Assembly: GCA_050123375.1 (NCBI GenBank)
Contig: JASFHF010000011.1
Span: forward strand, 1-51,465
Direction: 5' to 3'
DNA from: JASFHF01 sp050123375
GTDB taxonomy: Bacteria > Pseudomonadota > Gammaproteobacteria > UBA12402
DNA length: 51,465 nucleotides
Below the pieces are notes generated by a model. It was given only the letters and a program-made list of their open reading frames with translations, made no database searches and had not been told where the DNA came from. How positions within the stretch are numbered: the first letter of the stretch is position 1; each line of letters starts with the position of its first letter. Positions 14,959 to 23,916 of this stretch are shown piece by piece. A program made the translations under genes and the position numbers.

Positions 14959-15270
14959 AAATGATTGAAATTTCTGTTGGGGCTTGTTACTTATATATTG
15001 ACATGTTCATTTAATGTAGATAGTATCTTTTTTTCAACAAGAAAAACAGTGTAATTGCTGTAGTTGATATAGCTTATAGTAGAATTACAATATTAAGAAT
15101 AATAAATTATAACTTACGTAAATACGTCTATAATTAAAATTAAAATCATATAACTATTCGTATGCAACTAGCATATACATTATAAAAATAAAATGCAGTA
15201 CTTGTTTTGCTTGAATCAAAATGATTACAGCTTTTTTTATAAATGTAACAAATAGCTAGAGGCGTGTTGT
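14959..15270. other. A/T-rich leader upstream of the Hfq-like gene
   Basis: No gene is seen. The very A/T-rich stretch ends in GCTAGAGGCGTG, a possible ribosome site for the ATG at 15271. No confident promoter can be singled out among many A/T-rich hexamers. Confidence 0.3.
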
Positions 15271-15612
15271 ATGGTTATTCCTGCAAGAAGATTTCGAAGT
15301 AATAATATAAATACTACCAATTTTAAAGAAAGTGCAGAGTCTTGTGATAAACTTGATAGTAGAGTCAATAATATTCATGAAGCTACCCCGCTTCAAACAA
15401 AGCAACCAATAGGTAATTTAAAATCACGAAATAAGTTTAAAGAAGATCACCTTAATGAAGAATGTGTGATTTACTTAATTAGTGGAATTAAGCTGCAGGG
15501 ATATTTACGTGGTTTTGACGAGGAAATTATTATTTTAGAATCTTTGGATAAAATTAATGAACAGGTGGTAATATATCAAAGTACAATTGCGACTATTCAA
15601 TTTGAACTTTAG
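15271..15612 (+). CDS. Divergent Hfq/Sm-like protein
   Basis: 113 residues. The last 57 form an Sm fold: LNEECVIYLISGIKLQGYL is Sm1 (the Hfq signature is IYLVNGIKLQG), then GFDEEIIILE and Sm2 VVIYQSTIATI (Hfq has VYKHAISTV). The Lys-His pair that binds uridine on the proximal face in Hfq is replaced by Gln-Ser. The basic rim RRER is replaced by NEEC. About 55 N-terminal residues are a low-complexity extension not found in normal Hfq. It may be a hexameric Sm protein with changed RNA specificity, or a partner that titrates Hfq. The family call is firm; function is inferred. Confidence 0.8.
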   Translation: MVIPARRFRSNNINTTNFKESAESCDKLDSRVNNIHEATPLQTKQPIGNLKSRNKFKEDHLNEECVIYLISGIKLQGYLRGFDEEIIILESLDKINEQVVIYQSTIATIQFEL

Positions 15613-15631
15613 TATATATTTGTAAATAATT

Positions 15632-15702
15632 GATTATATATCCAATTTCCTACAAAATTTTCTAGCTTTTGAACCTGTGGAAGCAGTGATTTTTTTGCTA
15701 TA
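15632..15702 (+). repeat. Direct repeat, copy 2
   Basis: Matches 14857-14926. It lies 20 bp after the Hfq-like stop codon and ends in ATTTTTTTGCTA. There is no start codon in the frame that matches copy 1's peptide. It could be a terminator-bearing repeat or the remnant of a duplicated gene end. Confidence 0.6.
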
Positions 15703-16176
15703 AATAATTACGAGAATCAACAATATTCACCGCTTAACATGGATGCCCACGAACATGGATGTTACGGTGAATATCATTTCATTTAAAAACTCATAAAATC
15801 AACAACTTGCATTTTATGATGATAGCAAATATCTTACAAAAAAATAATCCATATACTTGTTGCGAATTACTGAGCTTTTTCTATACAATTCACATGAAAC
15901 TTTAGATCACGATGGTCTTGTCTGGTATTGATTCCGAGCTATGCATAAAATATCGCAAAAAACAAAACAAAAAATAAGACAGAAGACTTAATAATTGTTA
16001 AGGATTTCGATAAGATGCTGCAGTCAAGCCGCAGCATAACGAATGTATGGTTACAGCATAAATTTTATATTTTTTGCATAAAGCTGAAATAAGATATGCG
16101 ATATCACGAGTTTCGCAGTTGCGAAACTCGTGAATGGTTGATGATTATTCCTCTTATTGCAATGAGGATAAAAATA
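15703..16176. other. Intergenic region with palindromes
   Basis: No gene is seen. It holds an imperfect palindrome at about 15731-15772 (CACCG...CGGTG around two AACATGGATG motifs). A perfect 14-bp-stem hairpin at 16104-16133 (TCACGAGTTTCGCA, GT, complement) belongs to the same family as palindromes near 33367 and 37100. Confidence 0.5.
16104..16133. repeat. Perfect 30-bp palindrome
   Basis: Stem TCACGAGTTTCGCA with a 2-nt centre. Related palindromes with core TTTCACAATTGTGAAA and flank CTTGTGA occur at 33367-33384 and, as a half site, at 37099-37115. No T-tract follows, so it is not an ordinary terminator. Confidence 0.6.
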
Positions 16177-16512
16177 TTATTTTTTTGCTGGAGCGGCTGG
16201 AGGTGGTGTTTTCATACCACGCATTTTTTTATACATGACGGGTTTCATCATTTTACGTTGCATTGGTGTTGGCATCATTCGTTTTTGAAGCATCATATTG
16301 CGCATCATCGCACATTTCACCACATGCGTTTTAAACATGCGCTGGCCGGAACCTAAAATGGCTAGTATTGCAAGAACCGCAATTATAATACCGATAATTT
16401 TACAGGTAATACCCATTGCGTCTGCATATTTTTTTGATTTAAGCACCACTAATGCGCCATAAGCTAAAGCAATCAATGCTAAAACAAAAGTTATATCTGA
16501 GTGAAACATCAT
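16177..16512 (-). CDS. Small membrane protein with Met/Lys-rich cytoplasmic-like tail
   Basis: 111 residues from ATG 16512, which follows a clear TAGGAGATTAATT site; the frame extends to 16539 without one. Two membrane helices (FVLALIALAYGALVVL and IIGIIIAVLAILAILG) are followed by a tail full of methionine and lysine (MMRNMMLQKRMM, MMKPVMYKKMR) ending in a proline/alanine/lysine stretch. Methionine-rich tails can bind Cu(I), but this is speculative. No family recognised. Confidence 0.6.
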   Translation of the reverse strand: MMFHSDITFVLALIALAYGALVVLKSKKYADAMGITCKIIGIIIAVLAILAILGSGQRMFKTHVVKCAMMRNMMLQKRMMPTPMQRKMMKPVMYKKMRGMKTPPPAAPAKK

Positions 16513-16688
16513 AATTAATCTCCTATAAAAAGTTAACATAATTTAGGTTTTAATTCTTTTCTTTAACCGTACCAGTCTTTTTGTGCAAAAACAATAGTTT
16601 GATTAATTAGTTGGTTTAAAATTGCACAAAACAATAGCATGAAGCAGTTAATTTATGTTTGGGTAAATGGTACAATGCACCACTTATT

Positions 16689-18149
16689 ATGTTTAAAAAT
16701 CGCTCACAAAACTTTATTTTAGCTATCTTTGTAATCATTATTACAGTTCTTGGTTATTATTTCGCAGAAGGTCCTAATATTTTCTGGTGGCTACTTTGGT
16801 TTGTTCCTTTGCCGGTGTTGCTATATAGCTTATACCAGAGATTTTTAGCTACATTTCTCGTGGGGTTTGTCAGTTTTGCTGTTAGCTTATTTGCAGTAAC
16901 TTGCGGATATTATTGCGATACCATGATGCCATTATTACATTTTATACCATTGAGTATTGGTTATGGTGTAATTATGGCAATCTTGATCACTTTAAATAGT
17001 TTTGTTGTGCGTAAAGTGCGAGCATGGTATGTAATTTTTTTCTTTCCGGTTTTGATGGTTATTTATAGTTATCTGGTGTATTTGATTGGTCAAGGTAATT
17101 TGATATCAGTTTCTGGTTTTAGTCAATATCCATTTTTGATCGTAATGCAGTTAACCAAACTTACTGGAATATGGGGTATAGTGTTTTTGTTGGCTTTTAT
17201 TCCAAATGTTTTGGCTGTTTTATGGTTTTTTCGTAAAAACACAAAAATATTTTTATCGATTATTGTTGCAACAACAGTATTATTAGTTGCGGTATTTGGT
17301 TATGGTTTTTATCAACAACACCAAATTGTCAATAAAGATTTTGTACGCGTTGGTTTAGCGGTGCAAAATCCACAAAGTTATAAAAGATTGTTAAGTGACT
17401 CTATTAAATACCCAAATAAAATGCTTGTTGCTTATATTGCCAGGTTAAAAGTATTAGCAAAACAAAAAGCTCAATACATCATGCAGCCTGAAATGGGTCT
17501 TATAGTAACTAAAAAAACCGAACGCACAGCTATTAATAAAATTAGTCAGATAGCAAGAAAGTATAAAACTACAATTTTATTACCGCTCACATTTATTGAT
17601 GATAAAAAAATCGTACGTAAAAATTATTTATTAGTAATTGCTCCAAGTGGGAAGATAGTGGCTAAGTATTATAAACATCATTTGGTACAATTTGCGGAAG
17701 GGCAGGCTAAAAGAGGGCGTGATTTAATTCAATTACCATATAAAAATTACAAATTAGGAGTTGCGATTTGTCATGATATGGATTTTGCCAATCCTGCAAG
17801 AAAATACGGTAAATTAAATGTTGCTTTATTGTTTGTTCCTGCCGCTGATTTTGGTATAAATTCTGATGCTTGGTGGCATGCCAGGTTTGCTTTGGTGCAG
17901 TCGATATCTAATGGATATGCTTTGGCTAGAGCAGCTTTATTTGGTTATTTAACCATAAGTGACGCCAACGGTGCATTGATTGCAAAGAAACCTAGTAAAA
18001 TTAATGAGCCAACATACATGGTGGTTAATGTGCCACTTTCTTGCGATTTAACTTTTTATGCCAAATATGGTAATTGGTTTGCATGGTTATGTATTGTATT
18101 ATGTGTTTTACTGATTTTGAAATGTATCGCATATATAACGCGCAAATAA
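16689..18149 (+). CDS. Apolipoprotein N-acyltransferase-like nitrilase membrane protein
   Basis: 486 residues from ATG 16689; a TTG start at 16659 is also open. The N-terminal 210 residues hold six or seven membrane helices and the rest a carbon-nitrogen hydrolase domain. The catalytic triad is recognisable: Glu in MQPEMGL, Lys in YYKHHLVQFAEG and Cys in VAICHDMDF. Lnt transfers the third acyl chain onto lipoproteins at the periplasmic face. Differences around the active site (CHD instead of the CYE common in Lnt) suggest a divergent paralogue, so I give no gene symbol. Confidence 0.75.
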   Translation: MFKNRSQNFILAIFVIIITVLGYYFAEGPNIFWWLLWFVPLPVLLYSLYQRFLATFLVGFVSFAVSLFAVTCGYYCDTMMPLLHFIPLSIGYGVIMAILITLNSFVVRKVRAWYVIFFFPVLMVIYSYLVYLIGQGNLISVSGFSQYPFLIVMQLTKLTGIWGIVFLLAFIPNVLAVLWFFRKNTKIFLSIIVATTVLLVAVFGYGFYQQHQIVNKDFVRVGLAVQNPQSYKRLLSDSIKYPNKMLVAYIARLKVLAKQKAQYIMQPEMGLIVTKKTERTAINKISQIARKYKTTILLPLTFIDDKKIVRKNYLLVIAPSGKIVAKYYKHHLVQFAEGQAKRGRDLIQLPYKNYKLGVAICHDMDFANPARKYGKLNVALLFVPAADFGINSDAWWHARFALVQSISNGYALARAALFGYLTISDANGALIAKKPSKINEPTYMVVNVPLSCDLTFYAKYGNWFAWLCIVLCVLLILKCIAYITRK

Positions 18150-18166
18150 CACATAAGGTTTTTAAT

Positions 18167-18388
18167 ATGCAAAACTGGGAAAAGATTTTTAAAAAGCATG
18201 GTAAATATTTTGATGAACCTCATGTTGACATGCCGGAAGTGGTAAAGTTTTTTGGTGAGCATCAAGTTAAAAATGAATATTGTTGGATTTTTAAGTTTAG
18301 GGACGACAAAATCATAAGTATTACTGCATATTATGATTCGTTGTTGGTGAACAAAACATTAAATGAAAATGAGGTGAGATATGAATAA
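18167..18388 (+). pseudogene. Chimeric remnant: methyltransferase N-terminus joined to NTF2/SnoaL-like C-terminus
   Basis: 73 residues. The first 35 (WEKIFKKHGKYFDEPHVDMP, VVKFFGEHQV) match the start of a common SAM-dependent methyltransferase type, which normally continues with LDLGCGTG. Here the glycine motif is absent; instead YCWIFKFRDDKI and a YYDSLLVNK ending follow, as in the last strand and helix of NTF2/SnoaL-fold proteins. Neither fold can be complete. It overlaps the next gene by 8 bp (ATGAGATATGAATAA region), so it may still be translated. Domain reading is from pattern memory. Confidence 0.45.
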
Positions 18389-18698
18389 GCAAAATCCATT
18401 TGATATTTTTAAACAAGAAGCTCCGGAAGTGGCTGAAGCTTTTGATGGTTTAATTCAGTCATTGATTAAAACCAAAGGTTTGGATGCCAAAACCAAGCAA
18501 TTAGTTTATATTGGTATTAAAGCTGCATTAGGTGATCTTGAATCGATAAAGTTTCACGTACCAATGGCGAAGCAATTAGGCGCAACTCGTGAAGAAATCA
18601 AAGATACGATTTTGATTACTTTAACAATTAATGGTTTAAAAGGCGTTACTTCTTGTCTGCCAATGGCACTAGAGATATACGATAATACAACTATTTGA
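18381..18698 (+). CDS. Carboxymuconolactone decarboxylase-family (AhpD-like) protein
   Basis: 105 residues with the CMD signature: FDGLIQSLIKTKGLDAKTKQLVYIGIKAALGD, then FHVPMAKQLGATREEI. The usual CxxC or Cys-x-x-x-His redox site is missing (the equivalent of the cysteine is Ile or Lys before FH), so a peroxidase role is doubtful. The upstream overlap with the chimeric fragment hints at an older oxidoreductase or methyltransferase operon. Other members act in beta-ketoadipate decarboxylation or peroxide reduction. Confidence 0.75.
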   Translation: MNKQNPFDIFKQEAPEVAEAFDGLIQSLIKTKGLDAKTKQLVYIGIKAALGDLESIKFHVPMAKQLGATREEIKDTILITLTINGLKGVTSCLPMALEIYDNTTI

Positions 18699-18961
18699 TT
18701 GTATTGCAGGCGGTTTTAATAGTATTTTTGCCAATACTTATGATATACAGATTTAAATATACCAAATGCTGTAGTTAAACCGCGGAATAACGACATTGTA
18801 TATACTGATAAATTTTTGTCCCCTACAAAGAAAATATGCTTATTTTTTTTGATCTTTTAAGATTGCCTTAAGAATCACCAGCTATAATTAAAATAAAGCA
18901 GTGATGTTTCTCTCTTACAGTGGGAAATAGCATTTTATAATAAAAATTAAAAAGGTGTGAT

Positions 18962-19252
18962 ATGAGTTTTTTTAGAAAATGCACAAAAGATTTATGGAAA
19001 AATCGTGGTTCTTGTTTTGGTTATGTTTTAGGTGGTTGTATGATGATCGCTGGTGTAACATTAACTATCGTTGGTGCAAATGCACGTGATGATACTGTAT
19101 CAAAAATATGTTTAGTAAGTGGAATCGGGTTAGATATAGCGGGTCCGTTTATAGAATGTGTTAGTGTATTTTTCCATATTGCACATAACCATTGTGAAAA
19201 TGATAATAGTAGTAACAATGAAAGGCGGCCAATAATCACAATAAATCCATAA
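18962..19252 (+). CDS. Small two-helix membrane protein, 96 aa
   Basis: Function is unknown. A basic start (KCTKDLWKNRG) is followed by two hydrophobic helices, one around GYVLGGCMMIAGVTLTIVGA and one around CLVSGIGLDIAGPFIECVS, and a polar, Asn/Glu-rich C-terminal tail. The ribosome site AAAAAGGTGTG precedes the ATG. It is not in an operon: 263 bp lie upstream and about 280 bp downstream. Confidence 0.6.
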   Translation: MSFFRKCTKDLWKNRGSCFGYVLGGCMMIAGVTLTIVGANARDDTVSKICLVSGIGLDIAGPFIECVSVFFHIAHNHCENDNSSNNERRPIITINP

Positions 19253-19532
19253 GCTCACATCTTCTGAAAATATCTTTACATAAAAATTCGCAAAAATAGT
19301 GTTTATATGCTATAAATTTTGTGTCAAAGTAGTTTAAACTGTTTTGGCTTATTTCTTTAATTGTTAAATAGGAGAGAAATCGATAGTGCATTGAATCGGT
19401 CCCGAGTGACGATTGGTGTGCAAGAAAAAATAAATAGTACGACAACTGATAGCGCATTGGCGCTAATTATGTGGTAACCAAGCAGTTTTTGCGTTGGTTG
19501 GTTTATATTTATTTAACTTGCAGGGCAGGACA

Positions 19533-20318
19533 ATGACTTTCGATTTTAACTTAGACAATTTAACAACATTATTCCGGGAAATCGGACTATATAATTCCGA
19601 AAATCAATTTTATCATCAGCGTATTCGTAAGCGTGAGCAGATTTTTGCTTATATTCCGCAGATTTCCGCAGCTTTTAGAAAGCTTAGCACTAAAAGACCA
19701 ATTGTGATGTTGGATTGCGGGTGCGGTAAAAGTTATTTGTCTTTTGTGTTATATCAATATTGTACCACCGTGCTGAAACGCAAAATTAAGATTATTGGAG
19801 TTGATAATAATGCTGAGTTAATTGATAAATGTAATCATAGCGCTAAAGAATTGGGTTTTGCTAATATGCAATTTTACAATTTTGCTATTGAAACATTTGG
19901 TACGAATGATGCAATTGATATTGCATATTCGTTGCATGCATGTGATCTTGCTACCGATCAAACTATTGCAAAAGGAGTGCAGTTGGACGCAAAATATATT
20001 TTTTCAGTTTCCTGTTGTCAGCATGCTAATCGGGCAAAAATGAGTAAACATCCTTTGACTAGTGTTTCGCGCTATCAACCATATAAAGAGCGTTTAGTTG
20101 ATATGCTGGGTGATAGTATGCGTGCATTATTGTTGGAGCGATTAGGTTACGGAGTAAATATTTTTGAGTTTGTTGCTGCGGAGAAAACGCCAAAAAATAT
20201 TATGCTGCGGGCAGTAAAAAATGCAGTAAGAAAGCGTGATCAAATTCAAGCTGCAATTGAATATAAACGTTTAGTTAAAATGTTTAATTTTGCGCCTAAG
20301 CTTGAAGAGATGTTATAA
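19533..20318 (+). CDS. SAM-dependent methyltransferase (METTL25/RRNAD-like fold)
   Basis: 261 residues from ATG 19533, preceded by CAGGGCAGGACA. Motif I is LDCGCGKSYLSF at about 59-70, motif II IIGVDNN, then the diagnostic SLHACDLATDQT and SVSCCQHAN. This Cys/His-containing pattern marks a methyltransferase group that also includes eukaryotic METTL25-like proteins. In bacteria they are mostly uncharacterised. Possible RNA or small-molecule substrate. The gene stands alone before glnA. Confidence 0.8.
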   Translation: MTFDFNLDNLTTLFREIGLYNSENQFYHQRIRKREQIFAYIPQISAAFRKLSTKRPIVMLDCGCGKSYLSFVLYQYCTTVLKRKIKIIGVDNNAELIDKCNHSAKELGFANMQFYNFAIETFGTNDAIDIAYSLHACDLATDQTIAKGVQLDAKYIFSVSCCQHANRAKMSKHPLTSVSRYQPYKERLVDMLGDSMRALLLERLGYGVNIFEFVAAEKTPKNIMLRAVKNAVRKRDQIQAAIEYKRLVKMFNFAPKLEEML

Positions 20319-20536
20319 TCCCGCCATGATTACAAAAAATTACAGAAAATATGGAAAGGCACCTTTTGATGACAAACTAGCAGGATAATCGCTGTGCTAT
20401 TTCCGAGATGACAATGCTGATGTCTCATTTTTGCTCATTCCGCAAATTTTGCTTACATTTTTTAAGAAAATGCTGGATTTTTCCATAAATTGACATTATA
20501 TTATTGTCATTCTCACCAATTTTAAAGGACACTGCT

Positions 20537-21865
20537 ATGACTGATCGCCATGATATTTTAAAACAGCTTAAAGAAGCGAAGATAGCCTATTTACAACTTT
20601 GGTTTACTGATGTAATGGGTCAAAACAAAAACGTTGAGATTCCCAGCAGCCAGTTTGAAAAAGCCTTAGATGGGCAAATTTTGTTCGATGGTTCATCAAT
20701 TGATGGATTTGCGAGAATCGAAGAATCAGATATGCTGCTTGCTCCGGATTATCAAACTTTTCAAATATTTCCTTGGGAAAATGCGTGCGGTAAAGTGGCG
20801 CGGATTATTTGTGATGTTAAAAAGCCAAATGGTGATGACTTTTCTGGTTGTCCGCGTACGGTTTTGAAACATATCTGCAAAAAAGCCAAGTCAATGGGAT
20901 TTACCATGAACGCAGGTCCGGAGGCGGAGTTTTTTTTATTTGAGCGTGATGCTAACGGCAAAGCAACCACGCGTACGCATGATTCCGGCAGTTATTTTGA
21001 TTTAACTCCAATAGATCGGGGTGAAGATGCTCGTCGTAAGATCATTGAAATTTTGCAGCAGTTGGGTTTTGAAGTTGAAGCAGGGCATCATGAAGTTGCT
21101 ATGGGACAGCATGAAATTGATTTTAAATACGGAGATGTTTTATTAACTGCTGATAATATTGCTACTTTTAGGTTTGTGGTACGCAAGGTGGCTTTGGATT
21201 CAGGATTACATGCAACTTTTATGCCTAAGCCGATTTTTGGTCTTAGTGGTTCAGGTATGCATACGCATCAAAGTTTATTTGATCAAGATGATCAAAATGC
21301 TTTTTATGATCCAAAAGCTAAATACCAAATTTCTAAAATTGGTTTAGCTTATATTGCTGGGTTGTTAAAACATGCTCGTGGTTTTTGCGCGATTACCAAT
21401 CCATTGGTTAATTCGTATAAGCGTTTAGTTGCGGGTTTCGAGGCGCCGACTCACATTGTTTGGTCGGAACGCAATCGCTCTCCATTATTGCGTGTGCCTG
21501 ATAGGCGTGGTGTTGGTACTCGAGCAGAATTACGTATGCCGGATCCGTCCTGCAATCCATATTTAGCATTTGCAGTGATGTTGGCTGCAGGATTAGATGG
21601 TATTGAACAAAAACTTGATCCAGGTTCTCCAGTTAATAAAAATATTTATATGATGAGCCAGCGTGAACGCGATCGCTTAAAAATAAAATCATTGCCGCAT
21701 AATTTGGATGAAGCTATTAATTGTATGGAAAAAAGTATGCTGATGCGAGAGGTGCTTGGAGATCATATTTTTAAACATTTTATTGCTGCTAAACGCAAGG
21801 AATGGAATAGTTATATTGCTCAAGTGCATCAATGGGAAGTAGATAAGTATTTAACTAGGTATTAA
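20537..21865 (+). CDS. glnA: Glutamine synthetase, type I (alpha subclass)
   Basis: 442 residues from ATG 20537 after an AAAGGA site; the frame runs open 11 codons upstream. It makes glutamine from glutamate, ammonia and ATP as a dodecamer. Key parts: DGSSIDGF, the metal and substrate site NAGPEAEFFLF, the GSGMHTHQSLF ATP loop, NSYKRLV and RAELRMPDPSCNPYLAF. The C-terminus has NIYMMSQRERDRLKIKSLP, as in the shorter alpha (Gram-positive or thermophile-type) enzymes that are not adenylylated, rather than the NLYDLPPEE of E. coli. A GSI-alpha in a gammaproteobacterium-like genome is notable. Convergent with pfp. Confidence 0.95.
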   Translation: MTDRHDILKQLKEAKIAYLQLWFTDVMGQNKNVEIPSSQFEKALDGQILFDGSSIDGFARIEESDMLLAPDYQTFQIFPWENACGKVARIICDVKKPNGDDFSGCPRTVLKHICKKAKSMGFTMNAGPEAEFFLFERDANGKATTRTHDSGSYFDLTPIDRGEDARRKIIEILQQLGFEVEAGHHEVAMGQHEIDFKYGDVLLTADNIATFRFVVRKVALDSGLHATFMPKPIFGLSGSGMHTHQSLFDQDDQNAFYDPKAKYQISKIGLAYIAGLLKHARGFCAITNPLVNSYKRLVAGFEAPTHIVWSERNRSPLLRVPDRRGVGTRAELRMPDPSCNPYLAFAVMLAAGLDGIEQKLDPGSPVNKNIYMMSQRERDRLKIKSLPHNLDEAINCMEKSMLMREVLGDHIFKHFIAAKRKEWNSYIAQVHQWEVDKYLTRY

Positions 21866-21878
21866 TATAAAAAAACAT

Positions 21879-23144
21879 CTAAGTTTTAACCGCAAACTTC
21901 TTTTTCAGTCTTTTCGGTACCAGAATATTTTTTAGTTTTACGTATTCAGGCAAACCGTGTTTAAATGGCGGATAATCTTCACCCTGAATTAAAGGTTCAA
22001 TGTAATCCCGACATTTTTTAGTAATACCAAAACCGTCTTGCGAAATAAAACTGCGCGGCATAAATTTTTCTTTGTTTGCGACTTTAGCTAGTTTTGCTTC
22101 GCCGATTTTCCAGGTGTAACGTTTGCCAGGTTTGCGCACTATAATTGGCATTACTGCATTTTTGCCTTTAATTGCAAATTCAACTGCAGTTTTACCTAAA
22201 GCATAAGCTTGATCGACATCGGTTTTGGATGCAATGTGACGTGCAGCACGTTGTAAATAATCAGCTACGGCCCAGTGATATTTATAGCCTAATTTTCCTC
22301 TCACTAATTGCGCAATTACTGGAGCAACACCGCCTAATTGTGCATGACCAAATGCATCTTTCATGCCGGTATCTGATAAAAACTTTCCGTTTTTATCTTG
22401 TGCGCCTTCAGAAACCACTACAATGCAATAACCAAATTTCTTCACGTTACGTTTTACGCGGGACAAAAATTTTGTTTCGTTAAAAGGAATTTCCGGAAAT
22501 AAAATCACATAAGGATTGTCGCGCATGTCAGCTGCAATTCCGGCAGCGGCTGCAATCCATCCCGCGTGCCGTCCCATAACTTCCATGATGAATACTTTGG
22601 TAGAAGTTGCGCACATTGAAGCGACGTCAAATTCTGCTTCGCGAATAGAGACGCCAACGTATTTTGCAACTGAACCAAAACCAGGGCAGTTATCGGTAAA
22701 TGGTAAATCGTTGTCGATGGTTTTTGGTATTCCAATACATGTCATTGGAAATCCGAGTTTTTCACTGAGTTGGGAAACTTTATAGGCGGTGTCTTGTGAA
22801 TCACCGCCGCCGTTATAGAAAAAATAGCCGATATTGTGCGCCTTAAATACTTCAATTAAACGTTCGTATTCAGCGCGGTTTTCTTCCAGGCTTTTTAATT
22901 TATAACGGCAGGAACCAAATGCTCCTGATGGCGTGTAGCGTAGAGCAGCAATAGCCTTGGCTGACTCTTTACTGGTGTCAATTAATTCTTCGGTTAAGGC
23001 GCCAATGATGCCGTTTTTGCCGGCAAAAACTTTGCCGATTTTGTTTTTATGTTTGCGTGCGGTTTCGATGACTCCACAAGCAGAAGCGTTAATTACTGAA
23101 GTTACCCCGCCGGATTGTGCATAAAAAGCATTTTGTTTGGTCAT
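21879..23144 (-). CDS. pfp: Pyrophosphate-dependent 6-phosphofructokinase
   Basis: 421 residues. It phosphorylates fructose 6-phosphate reversibly with PPi. The GGGDSQDT motif has the Asp that marks PPi use (ATP enzymes have GDGS). PKTIDNDL contains the catalytic Asp, MEVMGRHAGW binds substrate and GHAQLGG is also conserved. A PPi-PFK fits the energy-saving glycolysis seen in several Legionellales. Only 13 bp separate the stop from the glnA stop, with no clear terminator between them. Confidence 0.93.
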   Translation of the reverse strand: MTKQNAFYAQSGGVTSVINASACGVIETARKHKNKIGKVFAGKNGIIGALTEELIDTSKESAKAIAALRYTPSGAFGSCRYKLKSLEENRAEYERLIEVFKAHNIGYFFYNGGGDSQDTAYKVSQLSEKLGFPMTCIGIPKTIDNDLPFTDNCPGFGSVAKYVGVSIREAEFDVASMCATSTKVFIMEVMGRHAGWIAAAAGIAADMRDNPYVILFPEIPFNETKFLSRVKRNVKKFGYCIVVVSEGAQDKNGKFLSDTGMKDAFGHAQLGGVAPVIAQLVRGKLGYKYHWAVADYLQRAARHIASKTDVDQAYALGKTAVEFAIKGKNAVMPIIVRKPGKRYTWKIGEAKLAKVANKEKFMPRSFISQDGFGITKKCRDYIEPLIQGEDYPPFKHGLPEYVKLKNILVPKRLKKKFAVKT

Positions 23145-23325
23145 AAAATTTCCTCATAGAATGTGAAATATCTTTTTCTAAAGATATACATTTATGTATC
23201 AAATCTCAAGTTTTTTCTTGACCTGGATTAAATTATGTCTGATAATTTTTAATCTTTTCAGATATTATTTCAGATTAATTCATTTTTCTCCAAAAAAATA
23301 TTTTCGTGTTGATTTTTTATTTTTT

Positions 23326-23497
23326 TATACCCATTGCACTTGGAGATGCGAATATGCTGTCATTCCGCGGCCAAGTTTGTTGACCGCGGAATCCAGCAAA
23401 AATTCTATTAAATAGCCTAGATCCCGCGGTCAACTGACAAGGCCGCGGGATGACAACCATTTGCAAACTTCGCATCTTGAAAGGAGATTGGTATATA
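23326..23497. repeat. About 172-bp dispersed palindromic element, copy 1
   Basis: Starts TATACCCATTGCACTTGGAG and ends with TTGGTATATA, which gives imperfect terminal inverted repeats. Inside are two nested palindromes built on GTCATTCCGCGG and GATCCCGCGGTCAAC...CCGCGGGATGAC. An inverted copy lies at 36913-37087. It may supply part of the pilA leader, since the ribosome site follows 13 bp later. Confidence 0.8.
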
Positions 23498-23520
23498 TAT
23501 ATTTTAAAAGAGGAATTATT

Positions 23521-23916
23521 ATGCAAAAAATAAAAGCATTTACGTTAATTGAATTATTAATCACGATTGCAATTGTTGGAATTTTGGCAGCAATAGCAAT
23601 TCCATCTTATGGGCATTATCTTAAAAGAGCACGGTTTTCCGGAGTGATCACGGCAAGTTCGCAATATAAAACTGCAGTTGCATTAGCGCTGCAGGAAGGA
23701 GTTGCAATGGGTGATTTGCATTTAGGTGTTCATGGAATTCCGGATGCGCCGAGTGCGACCAAAAATTTAGCTAGTTTAAAGGTGACGCGCGGTGTGATTA
23801 CAGCAACTGGTACTAAAGCAGCTGGGGGATATACTTATATTTTAAAGCCGGATGCGGATGGCAGTCATTGGGATGTAAGTGGAACCTGTGTTGCTGCAGG
23901 AATGTGTGAGACATAG
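23521..23916 (+). CDS. pilA: Type IV major pilin-like protein
   Basis: 131 residues from ATG 23521, after AAAGAGGAATTATT; frames upstream lie inside the repeat element. The six-residue leader MQKIKA is followed by FTLIELLITIAIVGILAAIA, the conserved pilin helix with Glu5. The residue before the cleavage site is Ala instead of the normal Gly. The globular part ends with a short Cys...Cys loop (CVAAGMC). Processed by PilD, assembled by PilB and PilC, whose genes follow. Confidence 0.88.
   Translation: MQKIKAFTLIELLITIAIVGILAAIAIPSYGHYLKRARFSGVITASSQYKTAVALALQEGVAMGDLHLGVHGIPDAPSATKNLASLKVTRGVITATGTKAAGGYTYILKPDADGSHWDVSGTCVAAGMCET

Noticed and set aside
16096..16356. 86-codon + frame rich in His and Phe
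   Set aside because: It is antisense to the methionine/lysine codons of the real minus-strand membrane-protein gene, which explains the residue bias.
19253..19532. Possible tRNA or small RNA around 19470-19500 (AACCAAGC ... GTTGGTT)
   Set aside because: Only a short stem is present; no cloverleaf and no second supporting pairing.
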